A DNA stretch of 64,000 nucleotides from Polychytrium aggregatum (Eukaryota; Chytridiomycota; Chytridiomycetes; Polychytriales): assembly GCF_025602895.1 (NCBI RefSeq), contig NW_026516274.1, forward strand, positions 62,001 to 126,000, in the 5' to 3' direction. Below the pieces are notes generated by a model that ran no database searches, was not told where the DNA came from, and saw only the letters and a list, made by a program, of their open reading frames with translations. Positions 46,202 to 58,782 of this stretch are shown here, piece after piece; position 1 is the first letter of the stretch; each line of letters opens with the position of its first letter. Position numbers and translations under genes: made by a program.

Positions 46202-48152
46202 TCATTTCGCCGCCGTTTTCTTCTGCTTCTTCTTTTGCTCCAGTCGCCGCTGGGCTCCCGATTTTGGCTTGCCGTTGGTGAATGCGCCCTTCTTGGATTT
46301 AAGCTGCTTGATCTTGCCCTTGACGGCATGTGTTCCTTCGAACGAGGTCTGTTGAGCGAGCAGCAACACATGACAATATAGTCGTTAGCGCACCAGACAT
46401 GGCATCTGCAAGTCTCACCGCCAGCAGCTGTGGGCTCCTCGTCATACCTTCTTCTGGTTCAAGGCGGTTTCCGATTTGCATTTGGTCACTCGCACAGGCC
46501 TGTTGCCGATCTTTTCGTTGTTGAGCTGCAGCGCCAGCGAAACGCTGGATCGGTCGTTGAACTGGACGTAGCCGAAGCCTTTGCCGACGTTCGTCTTGCC
46601 ATCTCGGATAACACGGATATACTCTGATGGTACCAAGGCAAGAGTGGCAACGATAGTCACGAGGGCTTGTGAGTGGGCGTTGAATATGGCACGAGCGCAA
46701 GCGGGTTTGGGCCATTTTCTGACCCCAAAGTCGCCGAGAGATTCTAATATCCTCCCCCTGGATCGGCAGGCAGTTCCTTGGTTGTAGCAACTTGGCGCAG
46801 CCGATTTGCTCTTTCTCATTTCTATCATCTGCGGCCAATCTGGATTGCCCACTTTCAAGTCACCGCTAGACACACTCTGGGGCGACATACCAATATCCCC
46901 AACGTCCTTGAAGAACTCCCAGAGTGCCTCATCCGAAACATCAAATGCCAGATTGCCGATGAAGACAGCCCGCTTGGCGTCGTGCTCTTTTTTTGTGTCC
47001 TTGGGCTGCACGCGATCGACTCGAATGTGCTTCTCCTCGTAAATGGTGCCGTTGAGGCTCAGGGCCTTCTCGACAGAGTCCTTCGACTTGTAGATGACAT
47101 AGGCATTCATAGAGTCTCGCTCTGGATGCAGTTGCTTGGTGATGAAGGCTGCCTTCCTCGATATGGGCTTTGAAAAAGCCTAGTGAACAAAAGACAGCAC
47201 CGGCACTGGGAGTAAGAGCCTGTCCGGGCGACGACTGTTGACCATTTGGCATGTGCCAGGAGGATACTATGGTGCAAACTCCTCTGGCTATACTCACCAC
47301 CGAGCGGAACCGGATGCTCTCCAAAGGTCCAAACTGTGACATGAACTGCTTGAACTTTTTGACATTGGCCTGCGTTGCGTTGTACATCACGACATCACGA
47401 CATCACGACATCAGCCATCCCATCGAATCGTGAACGGCACTGCTGCCGGAGGGGATCAGGTCGGGAGCAACGACCCACCTTTTCAGCGACGCTAATATTG
47501 AGATTCCCGATAAAGACTGTCCGCGCCAGTCGCTCCGGGTCGTGTGCCGGCAGCAGTTCGTTGACCGCATCGGCCGGTGACTCTGCCGCAAGCTCGTTGG
47601 CTGAGGCGGCTGTTGTTTGCGCACCCTGGATGGCCTTGCCGTCCTTGTTGTTATCGGGTTTGAACTTTTTCTTCTCGTGCTTGGGAGCAGTCTGGCTGGA
47701 CGAATCGACAGTCTCCGATGCTGCTTGCTCGCCCGACTTTCGCTTTTGCTTTCCCGTTGCAGGCGAGGCAGTTGGTTGCGGGCTTTGCTTCTTTGGGAGT
47801 TGCTCGGACTTTTCCTGGCGCATTGAGGGGCATCGGTGGTGTAAGCTGCTATGCGGCACATACCCAGAACGCAACGCGAGCGATAGAGCGCCGGCAACGA
47901 GCAGACCCATACATGCTTGACTAGCTGTTTCTTTGCAGCCTTGTCGCTTTTCGGGGCTTCACTTTGCTTGGTCGGGGAGGCTTTTTCGACTTTGACATTC
48001 TTGGCGAGGGTCTGTTGAGGCGGCTGCACAGACACACTTGGCTGGCTCGGCAATGTGGACGAGGCAGGTTTGGCGCTGGACTTGAACAGCGAGTCCAAGC
48101 TCTTGTCGATCTTGCCCTCCAGGTTGCCGAACACAGACGAAAACAGACTCAT
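46202..48152 (-). CDS. NOP12: Nop12/RBM34-like nucleolar RNA-binding protein
   Basis: Two-RRM protein of the Nop12/RBM34 family, needed for 60S ribosome biogenesis in yeast. Exons from the 5' end: 47913-48152, 47479-47814, 47298-47369, 46891-47179, 46448-46623 and 46202-46348, in phase, giving 419 residues (yeast Nop12 about 460, human RBM34 about 430). RRM1 (about 175-290) has RNP2 TVFIGNLN and the family stretch IRFRSVAFSKPISRKAAFI. RRM2 (about 295-375) has RNP2 AVFIGNLAFD and RNP1 GKGFGYVQF. The N-terminal third is Lys/Ser/Gln-rich, and the C-terminus is a basic tail (EQKKKQKKTAAK), as expected of a nucleolar protein. Start at 48152 is chosen because it opens the acidic/basic leader MSLFSSVFGNLEGK. 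The gene ends 195 nt downstream of the Sip3-like stop on the same strand. Confidence 0.92.
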
Positions 48153-48347
48153 TTTGGGCGTGCTGGTCGTCCGATACACTCGAGTATATGGGATCTGTGG
48201 GATCTGTGGGATCGCAAGCGGAGGTGTATTCGGGGTCGGCAGGTATCGGCCGCAGGGATGTGTGCGTCCGATCCAGCGAAGAACAAAAAAATGACACCAA
48301 CAATGAATTTCATTTCGCAGGCACACGCGACTCTGACTAGCCACACA

Positions 48348-51300
48348 TCACACGAGTCCCTGGCTCGCGAGCACCAACTCGTCGCAGAAGCCAAGGGCGG
48401 ATGCAGAGTCGCCATGGGCAGGGTTGCCGGGCGCAGAGGGATCGGCCGAGTGCAGGTGAAAGTGTGCAGCGCTACTTGATGCGTCGACAGAGCAGTCCAG
48501 CAACCGGTCGCTGAACCAGTTGAGGAACTCGGCCTCGAGCAGATCTCGCTCGTACTCGCTCACAAGCGCCGCCGCCTCCAAGGTTTCCTGCCGCAACTCA
48601 ATAATTCCTTGGTGACTTGTGGCGAGCTCGTGGTGGAGTTGTTGGTGCCGGTGGTCGCTGTACAGCCCTTGAGCCGCTGTTTGGTTATTGGGCCGGGGTA
48701 GATGCAAAGTCGCCGGATGGGCAGCATCAATGGCGTAGTGGGTCCTGAGAAAGGTCGCCACACTACCGTCCCAAACACCATCGGCGTTAGCTCTGGTGGC
48801 GAGGCAGCAGCGCTACTCTAAGCGTTTCGGGTGCATTTCTGGAAGAAGCTGTCAGCACAATTAGTCCTGGATTACCTCTTGGTCAAGCGTATGTCATAGA
48901 ATATCCCTGGCCATTCGGCCGTGCCGAGTCCGTGACATTGCTCTTCATGGAGCCGCGGGCACTCGCCCGACGACAGACCCACCGGCTTGGACACTGTGAC
49001 GGGCCGTCTCCAAGCCCAAAAGCCATTGGAAAGAACAAGTAGTGCGACCAGGCTGGCCACAACCCAGTTGCTCCAGTCGCTGGTACCAGAAACGGCTTTT
49101 TGGACTGGCGGTGTCAATGCCGGCTGGGCAGTGGCTCCCGCACCGGGAGCCGATGGGGCTCCGATGGCCCCACCTCCGCCGCCGTCCGCAGCCGTTTGTA
49201 CCTCGACTTCCGCTTTCAAGTGATTGACCATGTCTGCGGCAGTGTCGGTTATGCCCTTGACTGCCGCCGATTTGATGATGCCTACAGAGGAGCGGGTCAG
49301 TCGACAGATACACATTGCGGCTGGTATCGGGAGTAGCAGGATCGCGTACCTTTCACCATCGGGCTTTTGAACCACTTGACCCCTCCGGTGATCAGGAGCT
49401 TGCACGAGTCCTTTGTGACCCAGGTGATGCAGTACCGCATCAACAGAGCGAACGAATCGCCGTAGGGAACTCCGGGCGTTTGGCTCTGCGCATCGATTAC
49501 ATACACTCTGCAGATGACGGCTGTCCGTGAGAATTGTGCTGGCTGAATGAGCACGGCACTACCCTGTCCGGCTTCGTCGCAACATGCTGCTCGATATAGC
49601 AAGGCTTACATGCCCTCGTTCCTTGTACTGATCGTTTCCTTCTGATTGACATCCGCCTCCTTAGCCTTAACTGACAAAGGAGGCTCATGCTCGTCAGCAG
49701 CAGCCACGGGCCTGGCATCCGAATGCGTTGTCCGATCCGCCGGTCTTCAGGAGTAATCAGTCACAATAGCTGCTACGGAAGTCCACAACCTACCCATCGG
49801 GTTGTTCACCGGGACGACTAGAGTAAGGTCGCGAGTCTGAGGCATTGTCGTTGTCCAAGCTGCGGCATTTCGCCCTGGGAGCCAGGCGGTCGAGTATGTG
49901 ATTATGTGCCAATAGCCAAGTCCAGCCACCGCACGAGCAGCCGAACCGATTCCAGATCATCAATCTGGCATACGGAGATGCGGGAACTCTTTCAAACGTC
50001 TCCCTACCTGACTCTCCGCGCTTCTTATTGAAGCGATCCCATAGACTGCTGGAGTCCGGTCCATAGAGCATGTCAAAGAGTCGCTTGGCGGACACGGGCA
50101 GGACGATTTCCTGACAGTTGAGCTCTAAATGCTCGGCACAGCCACAGGTAACCTCTGACGTAGGCGCAACAAATCCGGCTGGGAGCCCTGGTCAACAGCA
50201 AAAGACATGACAGGCATCACTGAGCCTTGTGGATGCACAAATCATCGATGATCAAGCGGTGCGATGTTGCGCAGCGATGTTGTTGGCGAGCTCCTCACTG
50301 GAAACAGCTCGGCCGTGGATGGAAGCAAACATAGGTATTAGATTAGAGCCATCGACAGGGCATCCAAAAGCCTTCGCCACTTCTTGGCCTACCCATCGTC
50401 CACGGCGGGTGACTTTGAGAATCCTTCGGCAGCTGGTGCCTCAGCTGGGTCCTTTGCCTCATCCGGGCGGTCCTTTTGCTTCTCTCGTTCGTCGGCCTTC
50501 TTTGTACTGAATATAAGGTCGAACAGCTCCTGATTGGTCTTTTTCTAATAAAGCGCCAAGAGAACGTCAGCGTGAATATGGTCATCTGCCAACCATCATT
50601 TGTCGTGGATATGTGACTCACCGGGGCATTGCTGGTCTTGTTTGTCCACACAATCCGGAGCGCTTCGTATGTCTTCATGTCGTCCTTCATGATTGTTTTG
50701 AAGGTGTACTAGGCAAAACGAGCAGACATTGATGAATGGCGATACTTTGGTCAGTACGAGGGGCGTCACCTCTCGGACAAAGCTGCGATCTGTACACATG
50801 CACCAACATACTGTGCCGTCCCCAGTTGTCACGACTATGGAGCTGTAAAAGGGACTATTCTTGCGCACTATCGAGAGAATATCGGATATTTCTATCACGA
50901 GCTGCGGATACCGCCGGTTAGCGAGTCAGAAAACGTTAATACGGTCCTGCACGCCGCTGGAAGAGCATTGATGGCCTCTGATAGAGTGCACTAACCACAG
51001 TCACGAAGCTTAGAATGTTGGAGTGAAAGCACAGGCGATTTTGTGTCAGGTACAGCTTGCCCTGGACAGCAATGTCCTTCTGGAGTGCACACGACAGTGC
51101 TGAGCGGTTCGATGAGTGAGTTCCGTTAGTTCTGCACGATAGCGCAAGAGCTGCGCGACGGATGCCACCACGATATCGCTCGCCACTCGACTGTGCGGCG
51201 CTCCATACATCATGCGATGAGGGTGGGCGACTATGTAGCTCGAGTGCTCAACCATATCGCCACGCAGTTACCATCGATCAAGAAATCGGTTTTGGGAACC

Positions 51301-54300
51301 GATTTCAAGAGATTGTGTAGATCCTGGTTGCGCTTTGTCCAAGAAGGATCTGGGTACGCCACCGCTCTGTTGGTTGGGTTCGAGATGCGGTTGACATGGA
51401 TTCATACAAGAATTTGGTTTAGCCGGCATTGCTTCGTTACCAGCGTCGGCCTCGCGACAATACCAAACCAAACTTACTCGGCATCCGGCACCAGCTCGCC
51501 TGAAGAGTCGTCGGATTGATCCGCGCCATCTCCACCGATTCCGTCATCCAGAAGGCTCTCATCGATCGACGCAGCAGCCTCGCGCTGCGGTGATATGGTT
51601 TTGAAAAAATCTTGCAGATAGAGCTTCTCCCCATCGTCGTCAATGTCACGCTCGGTCTCGGTAACAACAAGATCGCCAGCAACCGATTTGTCAGAGTTGG
51701 CGGCCTGATACTTTGCTGCGTTGAATGTTGCGATCCACTCATTCATGGAGTCCTCGCTTTCAGCTAAAGAAGAGCATATGTGGTGGTAAGAGCCAGAGCA
51801 GTGTGTGACCAGACCCATGCGGCGACATGGTGTGTGGAGTCGTGCAGACGCTTCGACAGCCATACTACCTTGCAACACGAACGACCTGATGATCCACCAC
51901 ACATGAATACCATGGCAAAGAATGCATTAGAATATGCAGGGACACGAATGGCCATACACAAACGAGGCTATAGCGACAAGCACACTTCGACATCAGGGCA
52001 GATCGGCGATGGAACGGGCATGGTAAAGAGTGATACCCATGTCGCCACGGTTTCAATCGGTGCACCGAGCGGCAGAGTACTGCGCAAGGCCATCTTACTT
52101 CTTGGACGTCATCACCTCAAAGCCAAACCGGCGATCCAGTTCCTTGCTCTTGTCCACTCGGATGTTGCACAGCAGAACGTTGAGAGGCACCGCAAACAGG
52201 ATGGTTCCTCTATGCTTGCCCGACGGACTCGCGACACAGTACCCAAAGAATCCATTGCGAAGCACAAAATACCGACGAGACCAAACCGGCCCGAGGCCAA
52301 CTTTGGCGCTCTGTCGCTTGTAGAGATATCCTTCCATTTCCGTACCGGGCTTCTTTGGCTGGACGGCCCCGTGGCTGCTCTCCAGCACCGCAGATAGATT
52401 CGTCATGGATACGCTGCTTGTAGGCGCGGGAACAATCGAAAGGGACTTTGGCATTTCGTTTATGGAGAGATTGACCCGAACCTTTTGGCATGCCTCCTGC
52501 GATTGCAATGTACATGCCACAGAGCGATAGTCAGGACTCATCTGCCGCAGCATTGCAGAAAGTGCTTGGAGGCAATACGCTTACAATCTCAATAGCCTTC
52601 CTGGATATTTCCATTTTGGAAATGATGTTTGAGGCGTTGCGCGACTGGTTGATGGAGACAATCAGCGAGGGAGCCGTCTGAGATGGTGCTGCGACTCCGG
52701 GCCGATGGGATGCATAAATGCCCTTTGAACCCGACAAGCAGGTTGCGACAGGGGCTCATCAGTAGGTTCATCGGCTACCTCGTCAAGGTGATTGCGGAGA
52801 TGACCCATAGAGGGCTTTAGCCCGCTAAACACCTCAGAGCTGGAATCGTAAAAATCCGAATGTGCATATAGGGCCAATAGGAACTGTGGTGGTGTGATGA
52901 AGGACATACGGATTGGTTGGGACACTCGGTAAGACGCGAGCAAATGAACACCCCAGTAAGAAGCGACGGGTGCATCCGAGGCCGACTCTGTCCATTGGAA
53001 AGCCTGAAAATACAGCTTCGAGACAGCGTCCGTGACAAAGTTACATGATCCAACGAGAGCAGCTTCATGAAGCTCTTGAACTTGATAATCTTGACGGAAT
53101 AGTCAATCGATTCGCGGATGTACAGCTTTCGAACCTCGAAGAGTTGAAAGGCATCCTAGGGGTGGAACGAGTTCCGCTGGTGTGTCAGGCACGGCAACTT
53201 GGAGGCCCCAAAGCCCCACATTCAAGTGTCGTTCGTACATTGATAATCACCTCGACGGCGGAAAATACAGCGCTACTGTGGCATTGGCTATGTCTGTGGC
53301 TCACCCACCTCACGAAAGGCACTCGCCTCCTTTGCCTTCGACACAGCCGAGTACTTTGCGAGAGCCGAGTCGTATCGTTCAGCGAGTCGATCAAATGCTC
53401 GCTTCGACTCCTGAGTCCATCAGAGCCAGAATGGGACAGTAAGGTTGAGTCCGGTCGGGCGATGCACAAAGAACTGAGAGGTTAGTGACGATGAGGGCGA
53501 TCGTTCCAACGAACGACCCACATGCACATACGGCAGCATCATGCTTTTCTGATTCTGCGGGATCTGCCGTGACGACTGCACCTTGATCTCACGAATCTCC
53601 TCCCGCAGACACTGCTGGAAGGGATCAATCAGACCCTCGACCATGTCGTCGACCTGGACAGCAGATCAAATGGCGTTAGCGACAGCAGGTCCTTATGGGG
53701 GGGGTGAAATCGTTGTTGATGCTGACAGAGTGAGATGAAACGCACCACTTTGGCCTTGAGTGCATATATCGTCTGGAGGGCATCCGAAAGTGTCCGGGCG
53801 ACTGTGGTGTCTATCGGGGGGGGGGAGTGTGGTTGAGGAGTTGATACTAGGCTTGCTTCCAGCTCAGCGACATGGATATGCAGAAGCACTGCTACCTAGC
53901 ATGGATATCTTGCGCTGGGGTATCAGCTTGCTCGCCAAATTGATGGCGCTATCGTTGCCACCTTGATGGACAGCCGTTTGGTGCGTCAGCGTAGCGGAGG
54001 GCAGGATCTTGGGAATCACAGCGACCTCGCAGTCGTACTGCAGTGACACTACGGAAAACGGAATCCTCTTACGGATGAGCTCTTCGGCATAAATTCGCAA
54101 GGATTTGATGAGGCCCTCCATCCACTTGGCAAGCTCTTCAACTTCGTCGTCGAAGCGGTATACTCTGGCTCGCCATGTTGGTGTATCGTATGCCTAGAGT
54201 CCTCAGCGCAGTCCGCATGCGAAACGATTGTCGTGAGTGAGTGGGTTGCTCGTGAGTTGGTGGCCATATGCCAGTCAGCAATGACTTGGCTCAAAGGCGA

Positions 54301-54450
54301 TGGATATACAGCACGTACGGCTGACTCCAGCATATACTGGCACGATGAAAGTGAGATCGAAAGATCCGGAGACGTGAGAATTGGCGATGGCTGCGAAGTG
54401 CTGGCCGTTGGCGCCGGCATCTGGAGAGGATAGGCTGGCTGGGATGCCAT
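48348..54450 (-). CDS. SIP3: Sip3/Lam-type sterol transfer protein (BAR-PH-GRAM-VASt-TM)
   Basis: ER-anchored lipid-transfer protein of the Lam1/Lam3 (Ysp1/Sip3) group at ER-plasma membrane contacts. At least 22 exons: 54319-54450, 53896-54193, 53746-53810, 53528-53653, 53309-53410, 53045-53155, 52779-53003, 52585-52722, 52099-52496, 51870-51886, 51478-51763, 51272-51366, 50996-51099, 50812-50901, 50622-50708, 50393-50544, 50008-50187, 49794-49874, 49610-49670, 49350-49507, 48876-49281, 48348-48792. About 1,252 residues (Sip3 1,229). BAR (45-350): DTPTWRARVYRFDDEVEE, YDSALAKYSAVSKAKEAS. PH (450-555): EMEGYLYKRQ, WSRRYFVLRNG. GRAM (650-790): DIAVQGKLYLTQNRLCFHSN. VASt (810-975): APTSEVTCGC, VSAKRLFDMLYG, VPVNNPM. 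Membrane helix (about 1042-1060): WVVASLVALLVLSNGFWAW. C-terminal helix LEAEFLNWFSDRLLDC. The 50393/50187 junction phases do not match; a micro-exon is probably missed there. Confidence 0.92.
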
Positions 54451-55537
54451 CCTGGGAAAGCGCGTGGGTTAAGGCGGATGTCGAGCGTCGCTGCTGGATT
54501 TTTGCCGTGGGATCAAAGGCCGTGCTGGGATATGGGGGGGGGTGCACGGCGCAGGATCAAAGATGATGAGGTGAAGGTTGGAGGGCGGAATGGTCGTGAG
54601 ACTCCGTTGGCAAGATCTGCTGCGACTTCAGAACAGCACTTGCATCCCAATCAGCCCAGGTGCTGCTTTTGAGAGCACCGATTGGCTTTGTCTACAATAC
54701 ACAGCGCGTTGAATAAACGATGGGACACATCGCCTCGTTCGAACATAACACGGCGTGGTCGGGTCCTATCGCCTGCCTGGCCAACACCGGCCAAGTCGGT
54801 CAGCTCATTTCCCTGGGAGATGCATGGAGTCAGTGGGCACGACGGGTACCAGCGAGTCGCTAGAGGATTATATAGGGGTTCGGGTCGATCAAAGCCGTCT
54901 GATTCACACAACTCACACAATTCATCTGTGCGTTGAAGTGTCCCGTTTCAAGAAATGAGTTCGCTGGATTCACAGGCCACTGTCCCACCCGAATCGAACA
55001 TGTCTGCGAAGGCCTGCGTCCAACATCCAAATGAGAACCGCAGGCCCATCTCTGAATTCCACCATCGCCCAGCAAGTTTGTCCAAGAGAATGCGACGTGA
55101 CTAGACGAGGCACCAAGGTGTTGTATTGTATGATCAACTCTGTCAAAAGCACGATCAACTCTGTCAAAAGCACAATCATCGACAATGCACGTGCTCTCTG
55201 CTGAATCGATGGGCACTCTGGAGATTTGTGAAGAGTTGTATTGATGGATGCAAAAGCCATGAAGCAAGCCGAGGAAGGAGAAAAACAGGAAAGAAACGTT
55301 GGACAGGCCCAAGTATCATCAATAAATACACAACAGCGCCGCTTTCTCTTGGTCCGGAACCGCATGTTGCCAGTGGAGCCGGCAGCCCTATTTGCCCAGG
55401 CGATTAACACGCAAGCAGCACGCTCAGCGGAGCCATCATCGAGATTGCCTGGCTGCACCGAAGCCGGCGCGGATCAGTGGGTCAGATGCAATGATATTCG
55501 GGACAGCAGTGTCCGGCGACAGCAGAGGAGGGTCCAA
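54451..55537. other. intergenic, Sip3 promoter and Cbf5 3' region
   Basis: No gene supported. Two direct copies of a unit containing GATCAACTCTGTCAAAAGCA lie at about 55,131-55,170. An AATAAA on the minus strand is not obvious near the Cbf5 stop. Confidence 0.45.
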
Positions 55538-58074
55538 TTATTCGTCGTCGCTGTCCTCCTTCTTGGCCTTCTTCTTCTTCTTCTTCTCCTTCTCGCCCGA
55601 CTCGCCGTCCTCCGACTTTTCCTTCTTCTTCTTCTTCTTCTTCTCGGTCTGGTCGTCGTCGTCTTCGCTCTTGGACTTCTTCTTCTTCTTCTTCTCCTCG
55701 ACGGGCTCCTCAGCGCTGTCCTCAACCTTGCGCTGCCAACGACAAAGCCGGCCACGGTGGCGGCGCAGCGGATCAGTATCGTCGGAGTGCACATTGCTAG
55801 CTATGGCAAGCTTGATTGCTGACCGAGCAGCGATTTACCTTCTTGGGGGCATCCTCCATCGTGACATCCTTGATCAGAGGCTCGGACTTGGAAACCTTGG
55901 CGGCGCCGTTGGCATAGTCGGTGTATCCGCTGGTCCAGGAGGCAGGGGTCTGCTCGTTGGGGCGGCCAAACTTGTCCAGCTGTCCGTCCTTGATCAGCTT
56001 CTTCTTCTCGCTGGCCTTGGGGCCCAGACCCCATCGTCGGGGGTAGGTGTCGCGCTCCATGATCACACGCTTGATCTTGGCAACCACGCCGTGGTCGCAG
56101 GTGGCCATTTCGGCCGTTGACATCTGAGCAATGGCCAAGGCGATAGCCTCGCCCTTGGTGGTCATGAGGACAATCTCCTCGTTGATGTCGACGCCGGACT
56201 CGAACCGGAGCAGACCGGGAATCATCAGCTTGGCGCCGTAGCAGATGGCATTGACAGCGCTGTCCTTGACGACAATGCGCTTGTACATGGTGAGCAGGGT
56301 TTCGAGGGGACGGATGGCACGGCGAAGGTACGACTCTGAACGCAGCAGGTAGACGGAGACAGGTCGTCAGCAGAGACAGTCATTGACCCAGTGAAGCGGA
56401 TTCTGCCACGACGCCAGACCATGGACAGCTAGTGATGGCAGTCCGAAGAAACTCACCGTCCTTGGTGTTGTCGTAGACCCACTGAGCATCCAGGATATCG
56501 TGCATGGTGACCATGTCATCCTGCAAAACACGCGATCGGGGAGGGGTCAATCTTTGCACACAGGGTGACGGAAACAGTTGACCGAATGAGTGTATACGCA
56601 CCTCCTCAGACAGCGCGCCGGATCGGACACGGCGGAGCTCTTGCATATGGCCACCGACTTGAAGCATCAGGCCGAGGTGGACACAGAGGGTACGGATGTA
56701 GGTTCCGGCCTCGCACGAGACGTGGAAGATGGCGAGATGGCGGTCGTTATCGAACTCAATCAGCTTGCTCTCATAGATCGAGCGGACACGGAGCTGACGC
56801 TTGACGGCCGAAATAATGGGAGGACGCTGGAAGAGCGCACCCGTGAGAGTTTCGAGGGCCTATTGGAAGCAGCAGCAGCGTGCGAGGGTCGGATCAGCAA
56901 CGCATTGGATGTAAGGTGCCGTCGGCAGCCGGTACGATGGCTGCGAGTTGGCAATCTTGGTCAAGAAAGATCGACAGCACGAACCTGAGAAAGCTTCTTT
57001 TCGCTCTCGATGCCATCGTGGAGGCGGAGCACGGCAACGTACTCTTTACCTGCAGGACACATGGTCGAGTTGGTCAGCACCCCGGCGAGTCACGCACGGC
57101 ACATAATCGAGAGACCATCACCACAGACGAAATGGAAGCGGCGTGCAGCAAAGACGCACCTGCACCCTGCTGAGACTTGACCAGTCGAGTGGCGCGATCG
57201 ATGCAGACAATCAGACATCCGGTGACCTTGGGATCAAGGGTTCCCGAGTGGCCGGTCTTTTCGACACGCAGGATTCGGCGGATCCAGGCAACGACTTCAT
57301 GCGACGACGGGTTCGAGGGCTTATCCAGGTTGATGATACCGTATCTGATGTAGTTGTCGAGATCGCGCTTCAGGGGCGAGCATCCGTTGGGGATGGGGGT
57401 GTAGTGACCGGTGCGGATGTTCAGCTTGTCATAGTTCTGGATGCACAGTTGGGGAGAGGGTACCGACAGACGACGATCAGAACGAGTGGCTTAAATATCC
57501 AGGATATGGCGGACACGCAAATGCCCTCCCCCGCCGAATGCTGAACAGGGCAGAAGGCAGCTCAAGAAGCTGTAGTCGCTGTGATCGCTGTGATCGCTGC
57601 GACGACAGCCAATAGACCGGGAGAAATCCGTGCTGGCGTAAAAAGCTTGCTCCGCAGCCCCTCCCTTCTTTCCAGCAGCATACGATCCATATGCGAATCG
57701 TCCTCCAGCGCGAGATTATCCGTTGCATCGATAAAGTGCGCCTCAATATGCAAGATTGCATCGATAGTCCGCGATGGTCCTTGTCCGGGAAGTGCACAAG
57801 ACTGGCGCGGATCCGATCGAATCGAGACGTATCCAAGCCGATCCCACGAACGCCCGTGCGTAGCACTGTCGGATACGCCTTGTAGAGAGCACGGTCTGCC
57901 GCTGCCGTTGCCGATCATCCCAAAAGCGATCAGATCCAGGCGGCACAATACCTTCAGCAGAAGCGGCCACTCGGAGGTCTCGAGCGAGGGCTGCGACGAG
58001 GAAGGCTTGATGAGGTAGTCCTCCTCCGTCTGTTTCTGGGCTGTTGACTTTTTCTGCTTCTTGTCGGCCGACAT
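55538..58074 (-). CDS. CBF5: Cbf5/dyskerin, H/ACA box snoRNP pseudouridine synthase
   Basis: Catalytic subunit of H/ACA RNPs, converting uridine to pseudouridine in rRNA and snRNA in the nucleolus. Exons from the 5' end: 57952-58074, 57160-57436, 56985-57049, 56602-56859, 56457-56520, 55839-56335 and 55538-55732, in phase throughout, giving 492 residues (yeast Cbf5 483). The dyskerin-like leader contains EDYLIKPSS. The TruB catalytic domain has [14 protein letters not shown], whose Asp is the catalytic residue, plus [14 protein letters not shown] and [19 protein letters not shown] domain follows ([19 protein letters not shown] to [13 protein letters not shown]). The last splice junction completes a basic NLS-like motif PKKRKVED, then the tail is Lys/Glu/Asp-rich, encoded by long CTT/TTC-rich runs on the plus strand. 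Start choice is the only sensible ATG. Confidence 0.97.
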
Positions 58075-58782
58075 GGCGTCTATATGGGTGCTGGCGGAGG
58101 GTCTGCAAGAGTGGAACACGGGGAAGAAACCACGGACGGTATTTTGTTCAGAAGGCTGGTTGGCACATGGGATGGCCATCCGAGCGGAATCTCTGGTGCA
58201 GCCGACCGCCGATCAACGTTGGTATCCAGAGCGCACACAGAAACGATGCATCGGCAGCAGCCCGGCGGGAGGAACCCAGACGGGGAGATCGGCCTTGCCT
58301 TGGGTTCGGAGCAGACCGAGCGGGATAGCACTCTGGGGCTGTTGCGATCAGAAGGGACGAGCGAAAAAGCGTTGCAACGAGCGTGGTTGTGTGTGCCGGC
58401 GAACAAAAAAAACTGGCTCGAACCCCAGATGAAATTCATTTTTGTGTATGAACGCAGTTCCGTGTCGGCGCGTTCCGTGTCGGCGCGTGTGTCCGTGGCG
58501 CCTGGTGCAGAACGCCACGAGCCCACCAAGCGACCAGAGACGGGCTGACGACGTATTCGCATCAGATGCGGTGTATTGCTGCGGCAGCGCCGGGCGTCGG
58601 AGACGGTTGCGGGCATGAGGGCCCAAACAGAGGAATTAGGCGGACACAAGCGCCAGTATCAATTTTGTTGTTCGTCACGGACAGAGAGGTACAATTGGAG
58701 GGGGGTAGGAGGAGGAAAACGAGGGAGCGGGAGGGAGGAATCGACGCACGGACATTGCCATGAAAATCATTTAGACTCGCAA
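58075..58782. other. intergenic, Cbf5 promoter and 3' region of the coiled-coil gene
   Basis: 708 nt with no supported gene. Contains two copies of a GTGTCGGCGCGT motif at about 58,463-58,490. Confidence 0.5.

Noticed and set aside
52880-52911. 26-nt GT-AG stretch inside the seventh Sip3 exon
   Set aside because: Too short and would break the frame; reading through gives a consistent BAR-domain end.
54049-54080. 24-nt GT-AG stretch inside the second Sip3 exon
   Set aside because: Too short to be an intron; the frame stays open through it, so it is read as coding.
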